DNA of 21,138 nucleotides from Frondihabitans sp. GTDB taxonomy: Bacteria > Actinomycetota > Actinomycetes > Actinomycetales > Microbacteriaceae. A program made the position numbers and the translations under genes. The first letter of the stretch is position 1. Each line of letters opens with the position of its first letter. Location: NCBI GenBank assembly GCA_025464735.1, contig JAODMX010000389.1, forward strand, positions 1-21,138. The letters run 5' to 3'. Below the pieces are notes generated by a model. That model ran no database searches, was not told where the DNA came from, and saw only the letters and a program-made list of their open reading frames with translations. Positions 7,477 to 14,853 of this stretch are shown here, piece by piece.

Positions 7477-7515
7477 GGCGCGAGCGTCAGGCGCGAGCGT
7501 CAGGCGCGAGCGGCG
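7477..7515. repeat. 13-bp tandem repeat across the kinase stop codon
   Basis: The unit GGCGCGAGCGTCA occurs exactly at 7477-7489 and 7490-7502, with a partial third copy from 7503 that diverges at GGCG. The stop codon of the minus-strand kinase (7500-7502) lies inside the second copy. The C-terminus of that protein is therefore made of repeat-encoded Ala/Arg residues. Confidence 0.75.
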
Positions 7516-8447
7516 CGCGTGACCTCGACGCGCGCCGCGAGCGCGCGAGCAACCGACGCGTCGAAGACCGCCGCACCGGGTACGAGTGCATTGGCCGACG
7601 CGGCGCCCGCCGCCAGCGCCACGGCAGCCGGCAGGTCGGCTCCGGCGTCGAGCGCGGCGAGCAGTCCGCCAAGGTACGAGTCGCCGCTGCCGACCGGGTA
7701 CGTGCCGAACGCTACGGACCCCGGGAGACTCACGTGCCACAGGCCCGACTCGTCACCAGCCAGAGATCCTGAGGCACCATCGGTGACGACGACGCGGCCT
7801 CCGGAGAGCGCACGCAGGCCGTCGACCAGCGTCGACAGCGGCGTCGCCTCGGGCACGCCGAGAGCCTCCGCGGCTTCTTCCCGGTTGACCTTGAGCAGCG
7901 CGACAGCCGAGGCTGAAGCGGACTCCAGCACGGACGAGAGCGCCGAACCGTGGGTGTCCAGCGCGAGCAGAGCCCCCCGCGAGCGCGCGAGCTGTGCGAT
8001 GTCGAGGAGCCCGGGCCCGGCCTCGGCCGGCAACCCGCCCGAAACAGACACCCAGGATCCGGGCGCGACACTCGAGTCGAGGATGGTCATGGCCGCCGCC
8101 CACTCCGGGGCCGTGACGGGCACGGGGTGCTCGTAGATCTCGGTGAGTGAGGCGTCGGCCTCCGACGCCACCGTGACGCACATCCGCGTCTCGGCGGAGC
8201 CGGCAACCGAAACCGCGAGGACCCCATCCGCGGCGAGGAGCGAAGCGACGAGCGCTCCCACGTGCCCGCCGAGCACGGGCACGGCCGTGACCGCCGCCCC
8301 GAGGCGCGCGGCCGCGCGCGCGGAGTTCAGTGCCTTGCCGCCCGGGACGCGCACCACCGACGACGGTCGGTGCGGACGCCCGAGCGCGAGCTCGTCGACG
8401 ACGTAGGTCATGTCGAGGGCGGGGCTGAGCGCAGCCACGGTGATCAC
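7500..8447 (-). CDS. PfkB-family ketose-phosphate kinase (LacC / FruK type)
   Basis: This 315-residue kinase belongs to the phosphofructokinase B subgroup that acts on sugar phosphates (1-phosphofructokinase FruK, tagatose-6-phosphate kinase LacC). Diagnostic stretches are VPGGKALNSAR (34-44), LLKVNREEA (184-192) and PVGSGDSYLGG (251-261), with D256 as the catalytic base. The KVNREE segment separates it from ribokinases and from the other PfkB kinase in the window. It starts at GTG, overlapping the aldolase stop as GTGA. The expected reaction adds a second phosphate to a ketose phosphate, giving a bisphosphate that the coupled aldolase splits. FruK and LacC cannot be distinguished by eye. The C-terminus runs into a 13-bp tandem repeat and is Ala/Arg-rich. 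Confidence 0.88.
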   Translation of the reverse strand: MITVAALSPALDMTYVVDELALGRPHRPSSVVRVPGGKALNSARAAARLGAAVTAVPVLGGHVGALVASLLAADGVLAVSVAGSAETRMCVTVASEADASLTEIYEHPVPVTAPEWAAAMTILDSSVAPGSWVSVSGGLPAEAGPGLLDIAQLARSRGALLALDTHGSALSSVLESASASAVALLKVNREEAAEALGVPEATPLSTLVDGLRALSGGRVVVTDGASGSLAGDESGLWHVSLPGSVAFGTYPVGSGDSYLGGLLAALDAGADLPAAVALAAGAASANALVPGAAVFDASVARALAARVEVTRAARA

Positions 8448-9310
8448 GGGGCGATGGCCTCGCAGAAGCGGATGACGTCGCAGAAGCGGTGGACGAGATC
8501 CGCAACGGCCTCGCGGGCTGGCGCGACGTACTTCCGAGGATCGGTCGCACGGTCGTCGTCGCCGAGGAACGATCGGACGCTGCCCGTGTAGGCCAGGTTC
8601 AGGGCGGTACCGACATTGATCTTGCGGATTCCCGCCTCGACCGCCTGCCGGATCGCCGTGTCCGGAACCCCGGAGGATCCGTGCAACACGAGCGGCACCG
8701 GAACGGCCTCGGCGAGGGCCCGGATGAGGTTGAGGTCGAGGGTCGCGTCGCGGTTCGCCATCGCGTGGGAGGATCCGACCGCGACCGCCAGGCCGTCGAC
8801 CCCGGTGGCTTCGACGAACGCTGCTGCCTCACTCGGATCCGTTCGGACGCCCGGCGCGTGTGCACCGTCTTTGCCGCCGATGGTGCCGAGCTCGGCCTCC
8901 ACCCACAGGCCGGCGGCCCGGGCACGCGTCACGGCGTCGGCGGTGGTGCGCACATTGTCGTCGTAGTCGAGGGTCGACGCGTCGACCATGATCGAGTCGA
9001 TTCCGAAGGCGCTGCCGAGGTCGATCGCCTCGGCGATGAATGCGGGATCCTTGACATGGTCGAGATGGATGCCGACGCCGACCGGGGCCGCTTCCGCCAG
9101 CTCGCGACAGGCGGCCACGAGAGGCCTCATCCCGCCCCCGTGGAAGCGGATCGCATTCTCGCTGATCTGAAGAAGGACCGGCGCTCCCGCACGTGCCGCC
9201 CCCAAAACGATGCCTTCGGCGTGTTCGAGTCCGATGACGTTGAAGCTCGGTACGGCCGTGTGGCCGGACACCGCCACGGCGACCAACTCACGCGTTCCGA
9301 CCCGGGTCAC
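8444..9310 (-). CDS. Class II ketose-bisphosphate aldolase (GatY/KbaY/FbaA type)
   Basis: This 288-residue zinc-dependent aldolase should cleave a ketose 1,6-bisphosphate to dihydroxyacetone phosphate and glyceraldehyde 3-phosphate. Visible elements are SFNV (22-25), IHLDH (81-85) with catalytic D84 and zinc ligand H85, EAELGTIGG (138-146), GSSHA with zinc ligand H182, LHGSSG with zinc ligand H210 and KINVGT (230-235). It has ISENAIRFHGG (49-59) at the position where many GatY proteins carry a different, QGAIKY-like stretch, so it may be a distinct subgroup. GTG 9310 is the only near-terminal start (a stop codon lies two codons upstream) and has no clear ribosome binding site. It is coupled to the downstream kinase and divergent from the DeoR regulator. 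Confidence 0.9.
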   Translation of the reverse strand: MTRVGTRELVAVAVSGHTAVPSFNVIGLEHAEGIVLGAARAGAPVLLQISENAIRFHGGGMRPLVAACRELAEAAPVGVGIHLDHVKDPAFIAEAIDLGSAFGIDSIMVDASTLDYDDNVRTTADAVTRARAAGLWVEAELGTIGGKDGAHAPGVRTDPSEAAAFVEATGVDGLAVAVGSSHAMANRDATLDLNLIRALAEAVPVPLVLHGSSGVPDTAIRQAVEAGIRKINVGTALNLAYTGSVRSFLGDDDRATDPRKYVAPAREAVADLVHRFCDVIRFCEAIAP

Positions 9311-9343
9311 GCGGCATCAAGAGGGATCGTCGTCATGCGGTTG

Positions 9344-9377
9344 ATCATTCTGGAAACTGCTCGTTTCGTGCAATGAT
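9344..9377. promoter_or_regulatory. Nested dyad between aldolase and DeoR genes, likely operator
   Basis: Two inverted repeats share almost the same centre. The outer arms ATCATT (9344-9349) and AATGAT (9372-9377) enclose inner arms GAAAC (9353-9357) and GTTTC (9363-9367). TGATCA also occurs at 9342-9347 and again at 9388-9393. The site fills the short divergent gap, where a DeoR protein usually controls both itself and its target operon. On the minus strand TTGCAC followed 18 bp later by AATGAT could be the aldolase promoter, lying inside the dyad. Confidence 0.5.
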
Positions 9378-9419
9378 GTGCGTGAAGTGATCAATCAGAC
9401 TGAGCGATCGGAAAACTCG

Positions 9420-10235
9420 ATGGCAACATTCGATAGCCCCGGGGCCCCCCGCGCCTCGTCGTCGAAGCGATCGGATCGCATGGTGAAAGTCATCTCGGCA
9501 GTGACCGAGCGGGGCACCGTGACTCTCGCCGATCTCTCCCGCGACCTCGATGTCTCGGCAGCGACCATCCGTCGCGATCTTGCCGATCTCGAAGACCAGG
9601 GGCTGCTCGCGCGGACGCACGGCGGGGCACGCGCGTTCGCCTCGGGAGCCGAGGTGCCGGTGGGCTTGCGCGACTCCCAGTTCCGCCGCGCGAAACAGCT
9701 GATCGCGCGACGCGCGGCCACCCTCCTCCCGGACGGCCCCTACGCCATCGCGGTCGGTGGCGGCACGACAGCGGCAGAAGTCGCGAAAGCCCTGCAGTTC
9801 CGGACCGAACTCACGATCGTCACCAACTCGCTCACGACCGCGACCGAGATCGCACGCCGCCCCAACCTCAAGGTGATTATGACCGGCGGCGTGATCCGCT
9901 CGCACTCGTTCGAGCTCGTGGGCGCCCTGGCCGAGAACACCTTCAACGCGATCAATGTCGGCACGGCAATCCTCGGCATGGACGGCATCGGCGTCGCGGG
10001 CGGCGCCACGACCCACGACGAGACGGAGGCGCGCACGAACACGGCCATGGTGCGTCACGCCCAGCGCGTCGTCGTCGTGGCGGACGGCTCGAAGATCGGC
10101 AGGATCACCCTGGCGAAGGTCGCGGACATCGGCGAGGTCCACGACCTGGTGACCGACAGTTCCGCGTCGCCCGACGAGGTGAGCAGGATCCGGGCCGCCG
10201 GCGTCCGCGTGCACCTCGTCGACCTCACCCAATGA
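9420..10235 (+). CDS. DeoR-family transcriptional regulator
   Basis: This DeoR-family repressor is 271 residues from ATG 9420. The winged helix-turn-helix occupies about 35-66, with VSAATIRRDLADLEDQGLL (45-63) matching the DeoR signature and ARTHGGA following as the wing. The C-terminal sugar-phosphate sensor domain includes AVGGGTTAAEVAKAL, then VTNSL and MTGG stretches typical of the ribose-5-phosphate-isomerase-like fold. An in-frame GTG at 9378 would add 14 unconserved residues and has no ribosome binding site. The ATG has only a weak GGAA upstream, so the start is uncertain. It is divergent from the aldolase/kinase pair and most likely represses it until a sugar phosphate binds. DeoR members such as AgaR, GatR and LacR regulate tagatose-type pathways. 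Confidence 0.9.
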   Translation: MATFDSPGAPRASSSKRSDRMVKVISAVTERGTVTLADLSRDLDVSAATIRRDLADLEDQGLLARTHGGARAFASGAEVPVGLRDSQFRRAKQLIARRAATLLPDGPYAIAVGGGTTAAEVAKALQFRTELTIVTNSLTTATEIARRPNLKVIMTGGVIRSHSFELVGALAENTFNAINVGTAILGMDGIGVAGGATTHDETEARTNTAMVRHAQRVVVVADGSKIGRITLAKVADIGEVHDLVTDSSASPDEVSRIRAAGVRVHLVDLTQ

Positions 10236-10280
10236 CTCACCCTGCTTGCAGATTCGTCACGTAGCGTCACGTTCCACATG

Positions 10281-10296
10281 CGAGTGCACGCACTCG
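10281..10296. promoter_or_regulatory. 16-bp inverted repeat before the secreted protein gene
   Basis: CGAGTGC (10281-10287) and GCACTCG (10290-10296) are exact inverted arms separated by AC. The site is 25 bp upstream of the ATG at 10322. There is no T-run, so it is not a conventional terminator for the regulator gene. Just upstream, CGTCACGT is repeated (10256-10263 and 10265-10272). Operator is the likeliest reading, but no promoter is clear. Confidence 0.4.
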
Positions 10297-10321
10297 GATC
10301 AAGTGCTCGAAAGGTTCCGCC

Positions 10322-11452
10322 ATGAAGAAGTCCACGCTGCGATGGGTCCCCGCCATCGCCGTTCCCGCCCTCGTGGTCGCGGGTGCGCTCACTGTCCCCT
10401 CCATGGCGAACGCATCGGTCAATCTGCCGCACAAGTCCGCCGCCGGGATCGTGGCGCTCGCCCAGAAAAGTGCTGGCACGTCGTTCTCCGGCACGATCCA
10501 AGAGACCGCCAACCTGGGGCTCCCCGATATTTCCTCCTCGAACCTCGGCGGATCATCGTCCGGCACAGCGAATGTCCTCGCGGAGTTGACCGGCACGCAC
10601 AAGGCGAACGTCTTCGTCAGCGGCAGCTCCTCCGAACGGATCCAGACTCTCGACAACCTCGCCGAGCAGGACGTCATCCGCACCGGCAAGACCATCTGGG
10701 CCTACGACTCGAAGACGAACACTGCGACCCACGTCACCCTCCCCGACTCAACGAGCTCGGGGCAGTACCAAAGCCAGTCCGCCCAGGCGCAGACCCCGAC
10801 GGAGATCGCCACCAAGGCGCTCGCGGAAATCGGCAAATACACCACGGTCGCGACCTCGAGCAACGTGATCGTCGCGGGTCAGAAGGCCTACGAGATCACG
10901 CTCACTCCGAAAGATTCGAAGACCCTCGTCGGTGATGTCACGCTCGCTGTCGACGCGTCGACCGGAGTGCCGCTGAAGGCGTCGATCACGGCCAAGGGCC
11001 AGACCAACGCCGCGCTTTCGGTGCAGTTCACGACGATCAGCTACTCGAAGCCGTCGGCGTCGACGTTCGCGTTCACGCCCCCCAAGGGTGCCACGGTCAA
11101 GACGATCACGGTCCCGTCGAAGTCCACCTCCGCTCCGTCGCGGTTGAAGCACCCGGGGGTCACCACTCAGGGTCAGCCGACTGCGGGTCCCGCCCACCGC
11201 TATTCGGGAACAGCATCGAAGCCCGTCGTCCTGGGGAGCGGCTGGAGCACGGTCGTCGGCACCACGCTCACGGCCAAGCAACTCAAATCGATCGAGTCGT
11301 CGAGCATCACCAACGAGGTTCTGACCCCGGTCACCGGCGGCAAGGTTCTCCAAACCGCTCTCGTGTCGATCTACCTCGGCGACAACGGGGCCGTCTACGT
11401 CGGGGCAGTCAGCGCTACCGACCTCGAAGCCGCAGTCGCAGCCCAGAAGTAG
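10322..11452 (+). CDS. Secreted LolA/RseB-like protein of unknown function
   Basis: This 376-residue exported protein has a Sec signal peptide: MKK, a hydrophobic core at about 8-27, and an Ala-x-Ala type cleavage site near residue 31. There is no lipobox Cys, so it is probably released or wall-associated rather than a lipoprotein. The body (about 40-270) alternates beta-type strands in the style of LolA/RseB (outer-membrane lipoprotein-sorting-like) folds common in actinobacteria, with motifs resembling GKTIWAYDSKTNTATHV and VDASTGVPLKAS. A Ser/Thr/Pro-rich linker (about 265-305) leads to a separate C-terminal segment. The ATG has AAAGG seven bases upstream. The ABC transporter ATPase starts five bases after the stop, so the protein probably works with that transporter. 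The fold assignment is by sequence pattern only. Confidence 0.72.
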   Translation: MKKSTLRWVPAIAVPALVVAGALTVPSMANASVNLPHKSAAGIVALAQKSAGTSFSGTIQETANLGLPDISSSNLGGSSSGTANVLAELTGTHKANVFVSGSSSERIQTLDNLAEQDVIRTGKTIWAYDSKTNTATHVTLPDSTSSGQYQSQSAQAQTPTEIATKALAEIGKYTTVATSSNVIVAGQKAYEITLTPKDSKTLVGDVTLAVDASTGVPLKASITAKGQTNAALSVQFTTISYSKPSASTFAFTPPKGATVKTITVPSKSTSAPSRLKHPGVTTQGQPTAGPAHRYSGTASKPVVLGSGWSTVVGTTLTAKQLKSIESSSITNEVLTPVTGGKVLQTALVSIYLGDNGAVYVGAVSATDLEAAVAAQK

Positions 11453-11457
11453 ATCAG

Positions 11458-12414
11458 GTGTCGAGCTCCCTCGCCATCGAGACGAAGGCACTCACGAAGT
11501 CGTTCGGCCGCCAGTTGGCGGTCGACGGCCTCGATCTCGCCGTGCCGACCGGCAGCGTGTTCGGGTTCCTTGGCCCGAACGGCTCAGGGAAGACCTCCAC
11601 GATCCGCATGCTTCTCGGGCTCACTCAGGCGACAAGCGGTGATATCAGGATCCTGGGCGGTTCGATGCCAGGGTCCCTCCGGCAGGTCCTCCCCCGCGTC
11701 GGCGCCCTCGTGGAGGGGCCCGCGTTCTATCCGTTCCTCTCCGGCCGCGCCAACCTCCACCGGCTTGATACCGCCGACCGATACGCCTCGTCCTCCACTC
11801 GGTCGGCCCGGGTCGAGGCTGCCCTCGAGCGGGTCGGTCTCGGCCACGCGGCCGACAAGAAGGCCCACGCGTACTCCCTCGGCATGAAGCAGCGACTCGG
11901 CATCGCCAACGCGCTGCTCATGCCCCGCGATCTGCTCGTCCTCGATGAGCCGAGCAATGGGCTCGACCCGCAGGGCACCCGGGAGGTGCGCTCGCTCATC
12001 GGTTCCCTCGCCGGCGAAGGAACGACCATCTTCGTGTCAAGCCATCTGCTCTCCGAGATCGAGCAGATGTGCAGCCACGTCGCGGTCATGAGCGCCGGAC
12101 GACTCGTTACGCAGGGCACGCTTGACGAACTGCGCGCCCAGGGAGTGCAGACACTGACGGTGACGACGCCCGACCCCGACGAAGCGGTGAGGGTGCTTTC
12201 CGGTCTCGGCCTGGATCCTTCGACCGCGTTGATCTCGACAGCGACGTCCTCGACGGTCACGGCCGAGGTGCCTCTCACAGGGCCGCTGCCCGAACGCCTC
12301 AACGCTGCTCTCGTCGAGTCGGGTGTGCGGGTTCGCGGGTTCCGGGTGGCCGGCGCCAGCCTTGAAGATCGGTTCGTCGACCTCACCGGGGAGGGCTTCG
12401 ATGTCGCAGGCTGA
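11458..12414 (+). CDS. ABC transporter ATP-binding protein (ABC-2 / exporter type)
   Basis: This is a 318-residue cytosolic ATPase subunit. Walker A is GPNGSGKT at 39-46, the signature region is YSLGMKQRLGIA at 139-150, Walker B is LLVLDEPSNGLD at 159-170, and the switch His is H196 in VSSHLL. The non-canonical signature SLGMKQ is typical of DrrA/CcmA/bacitracin-type exporter ATPases. Residues beyond about 220 form a C-terminal extension found in this class. It starts with GTG five bases after the secreted-protein stop, with only a weak ribosome binding site, which suggests coupling. It overlaps the permease gene by 14 bases. The pair forms an exporter or membrane-extracting machine. Substrate is unknown. 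Confidence 0.93.
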   Translation: MSSSLAIETKALTKSFGRQLAVDGLDLAVPTGSVFGFLGPNGSGKTSTIRMLLGLTQATSGDIRILGGSMPGSLRQVLPRVGALVEGPAFYPFLSGRANLHRLDTADRYASSSTRSARVEAALERVGLGHAADKKAHAYSLGMKQRLGIANALLMPRDLLVLDEPSNGLDPQGTREVRSLIGSLAGEGTTIFVSSHLLSEIEQMCSHVAVMSAGRLVTQGTLDELRAQGVQTLTVTTPDPDEAVRVLSGLGLDPSTALISTATSSTVTAEVPLTGPLPERLNAALVESGVRVRGFRVAGASLEDRFVDLTGEGFDVAG

Positions 12415-13273
12415 TGCGTCGCTGACAGAAACGTCGACGGCCCCCGGCAGGCGGGGGCTCGGGCTGGCTCTTCTCGGCTCCGAGCTCGCCGTGTTGTTCC
12501 GGCGTACTCGTACCATCGCGATGCTCGCCGCCCTCGCCGCCATCCCTGTCCTGCTCGCGATCGCGGTCAAGGTGACGACGTCCAGAGGGGGCGACGGTCG
12601 TGGGCCGGCATTCCTCGGCGACATCACCCAGAACGGCCTGTTCGTCTCGCTCACGGCGCTGACCGTGTCGATCCCGCTTTTCCTGCCCCTCACCGTCGGG
12701 GTCGTCGCGGGCGACACGATCGCTGGCGAGGCCGGGCTCGGCACCCTGCGCTACCTGCTGGTCGCACCTGCGGGCCGGATCCGGCTGCTGGTCGTCAAGT
12801 ACATCGGCGCCGCGGCGTTCTGCCTCGCCGGCACTCTCGTCATCGTTGTCTTCGGCGCTATCGCCGGTGCTCTGCTGTTCCCGGTCGGCCCGGTGACGTT
12901 GCTCTCGGGCCAGGAGGTGGGCTTCTGGGACTACGCGGGCCGCCTCCTGATGATGTCGCTTTACGTCACGATCTCACTGCTCGGGCTCTCGGCCATCGGC
13001 CTGTTCATCTCGACGCTGACGAGCGTGCCCGTCGGCGCCATGGCGGCGACGATCGTCCTCTCGACGGCCGCGCAGATTCTCGGCGCGCTCCCCCAGCTCG
13101 CGTTCCTCGAGCCGTACCTCTTCACCAACTACTGGTTGGGCTTCGCGGACTTCCTCCGATTGCCGATCTCGTGGGACAACTTCGGGGCGAACGCCCTACT
13201 CCAGCTCGGCTACGTGATCGTGTTCGGCTTCCTGGCCTACGGTCGCTTCACGACCAAAGACATCCTGAGCTGA
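12401..13273 (+). CDS. ABC-2 type transporter permease
   Basis: This 290-residue integral membrane protein has six predicted helices at about 38-57, 80-104, 135-160, 182-205, 210-230 and 263-281. Between helices 2 and 3 it carries AGDTIAGEAGLGTLRYLL (103-120), the coupling-helix-like segment typical of ABC-2 permeases in the DrrB/NatB/bacitracin groups. The ATG at 12401 lies inside the end of the ATPase gene with GGGGAGGG about six bases upstream. The longer open frame upstream is only a shadow of the ATPase. The gene ends 8 bp from the convergent GH18 gene. It should form the membrane channel of the exporter as a homodimer with two ATPase copies. Confidence 0.92.
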   Translation: MSQADASLTETSTAPGRRGLGLALLGSELAVLFRRTRTIAMLAALAAIPVLLAIAVKVTTSRGGDGRGPAFLGDITQNGLFVSLTALTVSIPLFLPLTVGVVAGDTIAGEAGLGTLRYLLVAPAGRIRLLVVKYIGAAAFCLAGTLVIVVFGAIAGALLFPVGPVTLLSGQEVGFWDYAGRLLMMSLYVTISLLGLSAIGLFISTLTSVPVGAMAATIVLSTAAQILGALPQLAFLEPYLFTNYWLGFADFLRLPISWDNFGANALLQLGYVIVFGFLAYGRFTTKDILS

Positions 13274-13281
13274 GGTGGCCG

Positions 13282-14853
13282 TCAGCGCGGGGTGCTGGCC
13301 CTCGTGACCGCGTCGATCTGCGCCATGGTGAGCGGCACCCAGGGTGAGCTGTCAGGGTTCGACGAAGCCGCTGCCGGGCTGTCGCCCTGGGTCCACCATT
13401 TGGCCTGGTAGGGAGTCCCGTTGAAGAGCACGCGAGAGCCGGTGGTGTACGCGGTCGCTCCGGCCCAGTCGGAGTAGGTTCCGGCCGGAAGCGTGGGCTG
13501 CGGGATGGGTTTCTCACCCTTCAGCACCGGCCCGACCAACTGCCACGGCGTCTGCCAGGAGTTGAGCACCGGGTTGTCCGGAACATCGCCCTGGGTCCAC
13601 CATTTCGCCTGGTAGACGTTGTGGTGCCAGACGATCTTGGTGCCCTCGAGGTAGGAGTTGTCGGCCGACCAGATCGGATACGGGCTCGTCTTCGGGTTGT
13701 CCTTGAGGGACGTGCTGCTGACGATCTCCGACTTCGTGACCTTGCTCGAGAGCCGGTCGATACTGCCCTTGAAGTGTTTGCCGAGGAGAGTGGCGAAGTG
13801 GGCGCCGTGCTGACTGACGCCGCTGCAGGAGTCGGACACCACCGAGAGCGTCACGTAGTTCGACCCGCAGGTGACGTCGCGGTTGAGCGACCAGACCGAC
13901 ATCCGGCCGATCCCCTTCGATACTGCGAAGGAGTTGAAGGCGGTGGCGTCCGCCGTGGTGAACACCTCGTCGGCCTCGTCGTTCTGCCCGAGCATCGGGG
14001 TGGCGCCGATCTTCGACCACAGGGTCGAGTTGGTCAGTGTCGTGCCGTGCTGCCGGTACAGGATCCCGAGCTGGCTCTGAGTCGCGGTGACGGCCTGCTC
14101 GGCCGCGGTGGCCATGTTCGCGCCAGGCTTCAGCGAGGAGCCGTAGTCCATGGTCATCGCGTTCACTCCGGCGAGGTCGACCTTGCCGGCGAGCGTCGCG
14201 CGGACCGCGTCCTGCCCGTCGACCGCGAGACCGTCGGGAGTCACGGGCAGCGTCAGCCAGACGGCCAGCGACTTGCCCTCGGCGCGGCGCTGCTTTTGGA
14301 CGATGGCAATCGCTTCCGCGCGGCGCGCACTAGCTGCCGCGTTGTCGAGGTCGGAGCCTTCGACGTCGAGGTCGATCGTGGTGAGGTTGTAGCGGTCGAC
14401 GACCGACTCATAGGCGGCGGCGAGCTGGCTGACGCTCGTGCAGCCCACGGCGAGCTCGTGATTCGCCTGACCGCCGAACGACACGGCGACGTCACCGCCC
14501 TGCTGTTGGAGACGTGCGATCCTGCGGTCGAGATCGAGGGAAGCCGAGGCCTCGTCGAGCGAGTAGGCGGCGCCCCAGCTCGGTGTGCAGGCACTTGTCT
14601 TCGACGAGACGACGAACGAGAGGACGACCTGCTTCCCCGCCGATGTGGTGGGGTTCTCGAAGGCGTAGTTCGGGGTCGCCGTGACGTCGACGTAGCCGCC
14701 GAACCACGAGGTCGACGTGTTGCCGGCAGCCTGCGCCGACCACAGCTGGTACCCGAAGAGGCCCGCACCGGCGAGGAGCCCGGTCACAACGATGGCGACA
14801 AGAAGGCGGAAGATCGACAGCCGCCTGACGGGCGTGAACGAGTCGGTGCTCAA
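13282..14853 (-). CDS. Membrane-anchored GH18 chitinase-like protein with two CBM5/12 modules
   Basis: This 523-residue protein is anchored by one N-terminal membrane helix (about 13-34) with no clear cleavage site, leaving the rest outside the cell. The GH18 barrel spans about 48-365. The catalytic strand is TIDLDVEG with D161, D163 and acid E165 (D-x-D-x-E), followed by the substrate-contacting MTMDYG (233-238) and a late barrel Trp in VWSLNRD (W321). Two CBM5/12 chitin-binding modules follow at about 392-440 and 459-507, each with YQAKWWTQGD. It should cleave or bind beta-1,4-GlcNAc-type polymers. The TTG start overlaps the stop of the GT2 synthase (TTGA), and I see no better start. The catalytic residues are intact, so it is probably active. 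Confidence 0.88.
   Translation of the reverse strand: MSTDSFTPVRRLSIFRLLVAIVVTGLLAGAGLFGYQLWSAQAAGNTSTSWFGGYVDVTATPNYAFENPTTSAGKQVVLSFVVSSKTSACTPSWGAAYSLDEASASLDLDRRIARLQQQGGDVAVSFGGQANHELAVGCTSVSQLAAAYESVVDRYNLTTIDLDVEGSDLDNAAASARRAEAIAIVQKQRRAEGKSLAVWLTLPVTPDGLAVDGQDAVRATLAGKVDLAGVNAMTMDYGSSLKPGANMATAAEQAVTATQSQLGILYRQHGTTLTNSTLWSKIGATPMLGQNDEADEVFTTADATAFNSFAVSKGIGRMSVWSLNRDVTCGSNYVTLSVVSDSCSGVSQHGAHFATLLGKHFKGSIDRLSSKVTKSEIVSSTSLKDNPKTSPYPIWSADNSYLEGTKIVWHHNVYQAKWWTQGDVPDNPVLNSWQTPWQLVGPVLKGEKPIPQPTLPAGTYSDWAGATAYTTGSRVLFNGTPYQAKWWTQGDSPAAASSNPDSSPWVPLTMAQIDAVTRASTPR

Noticed and set aside
9345..10232. Minus-strand open frame opposite the DeoR gene
   Set aside because: Antisense to an unambiguous DeoR helix-turn-helix and sensor domain.
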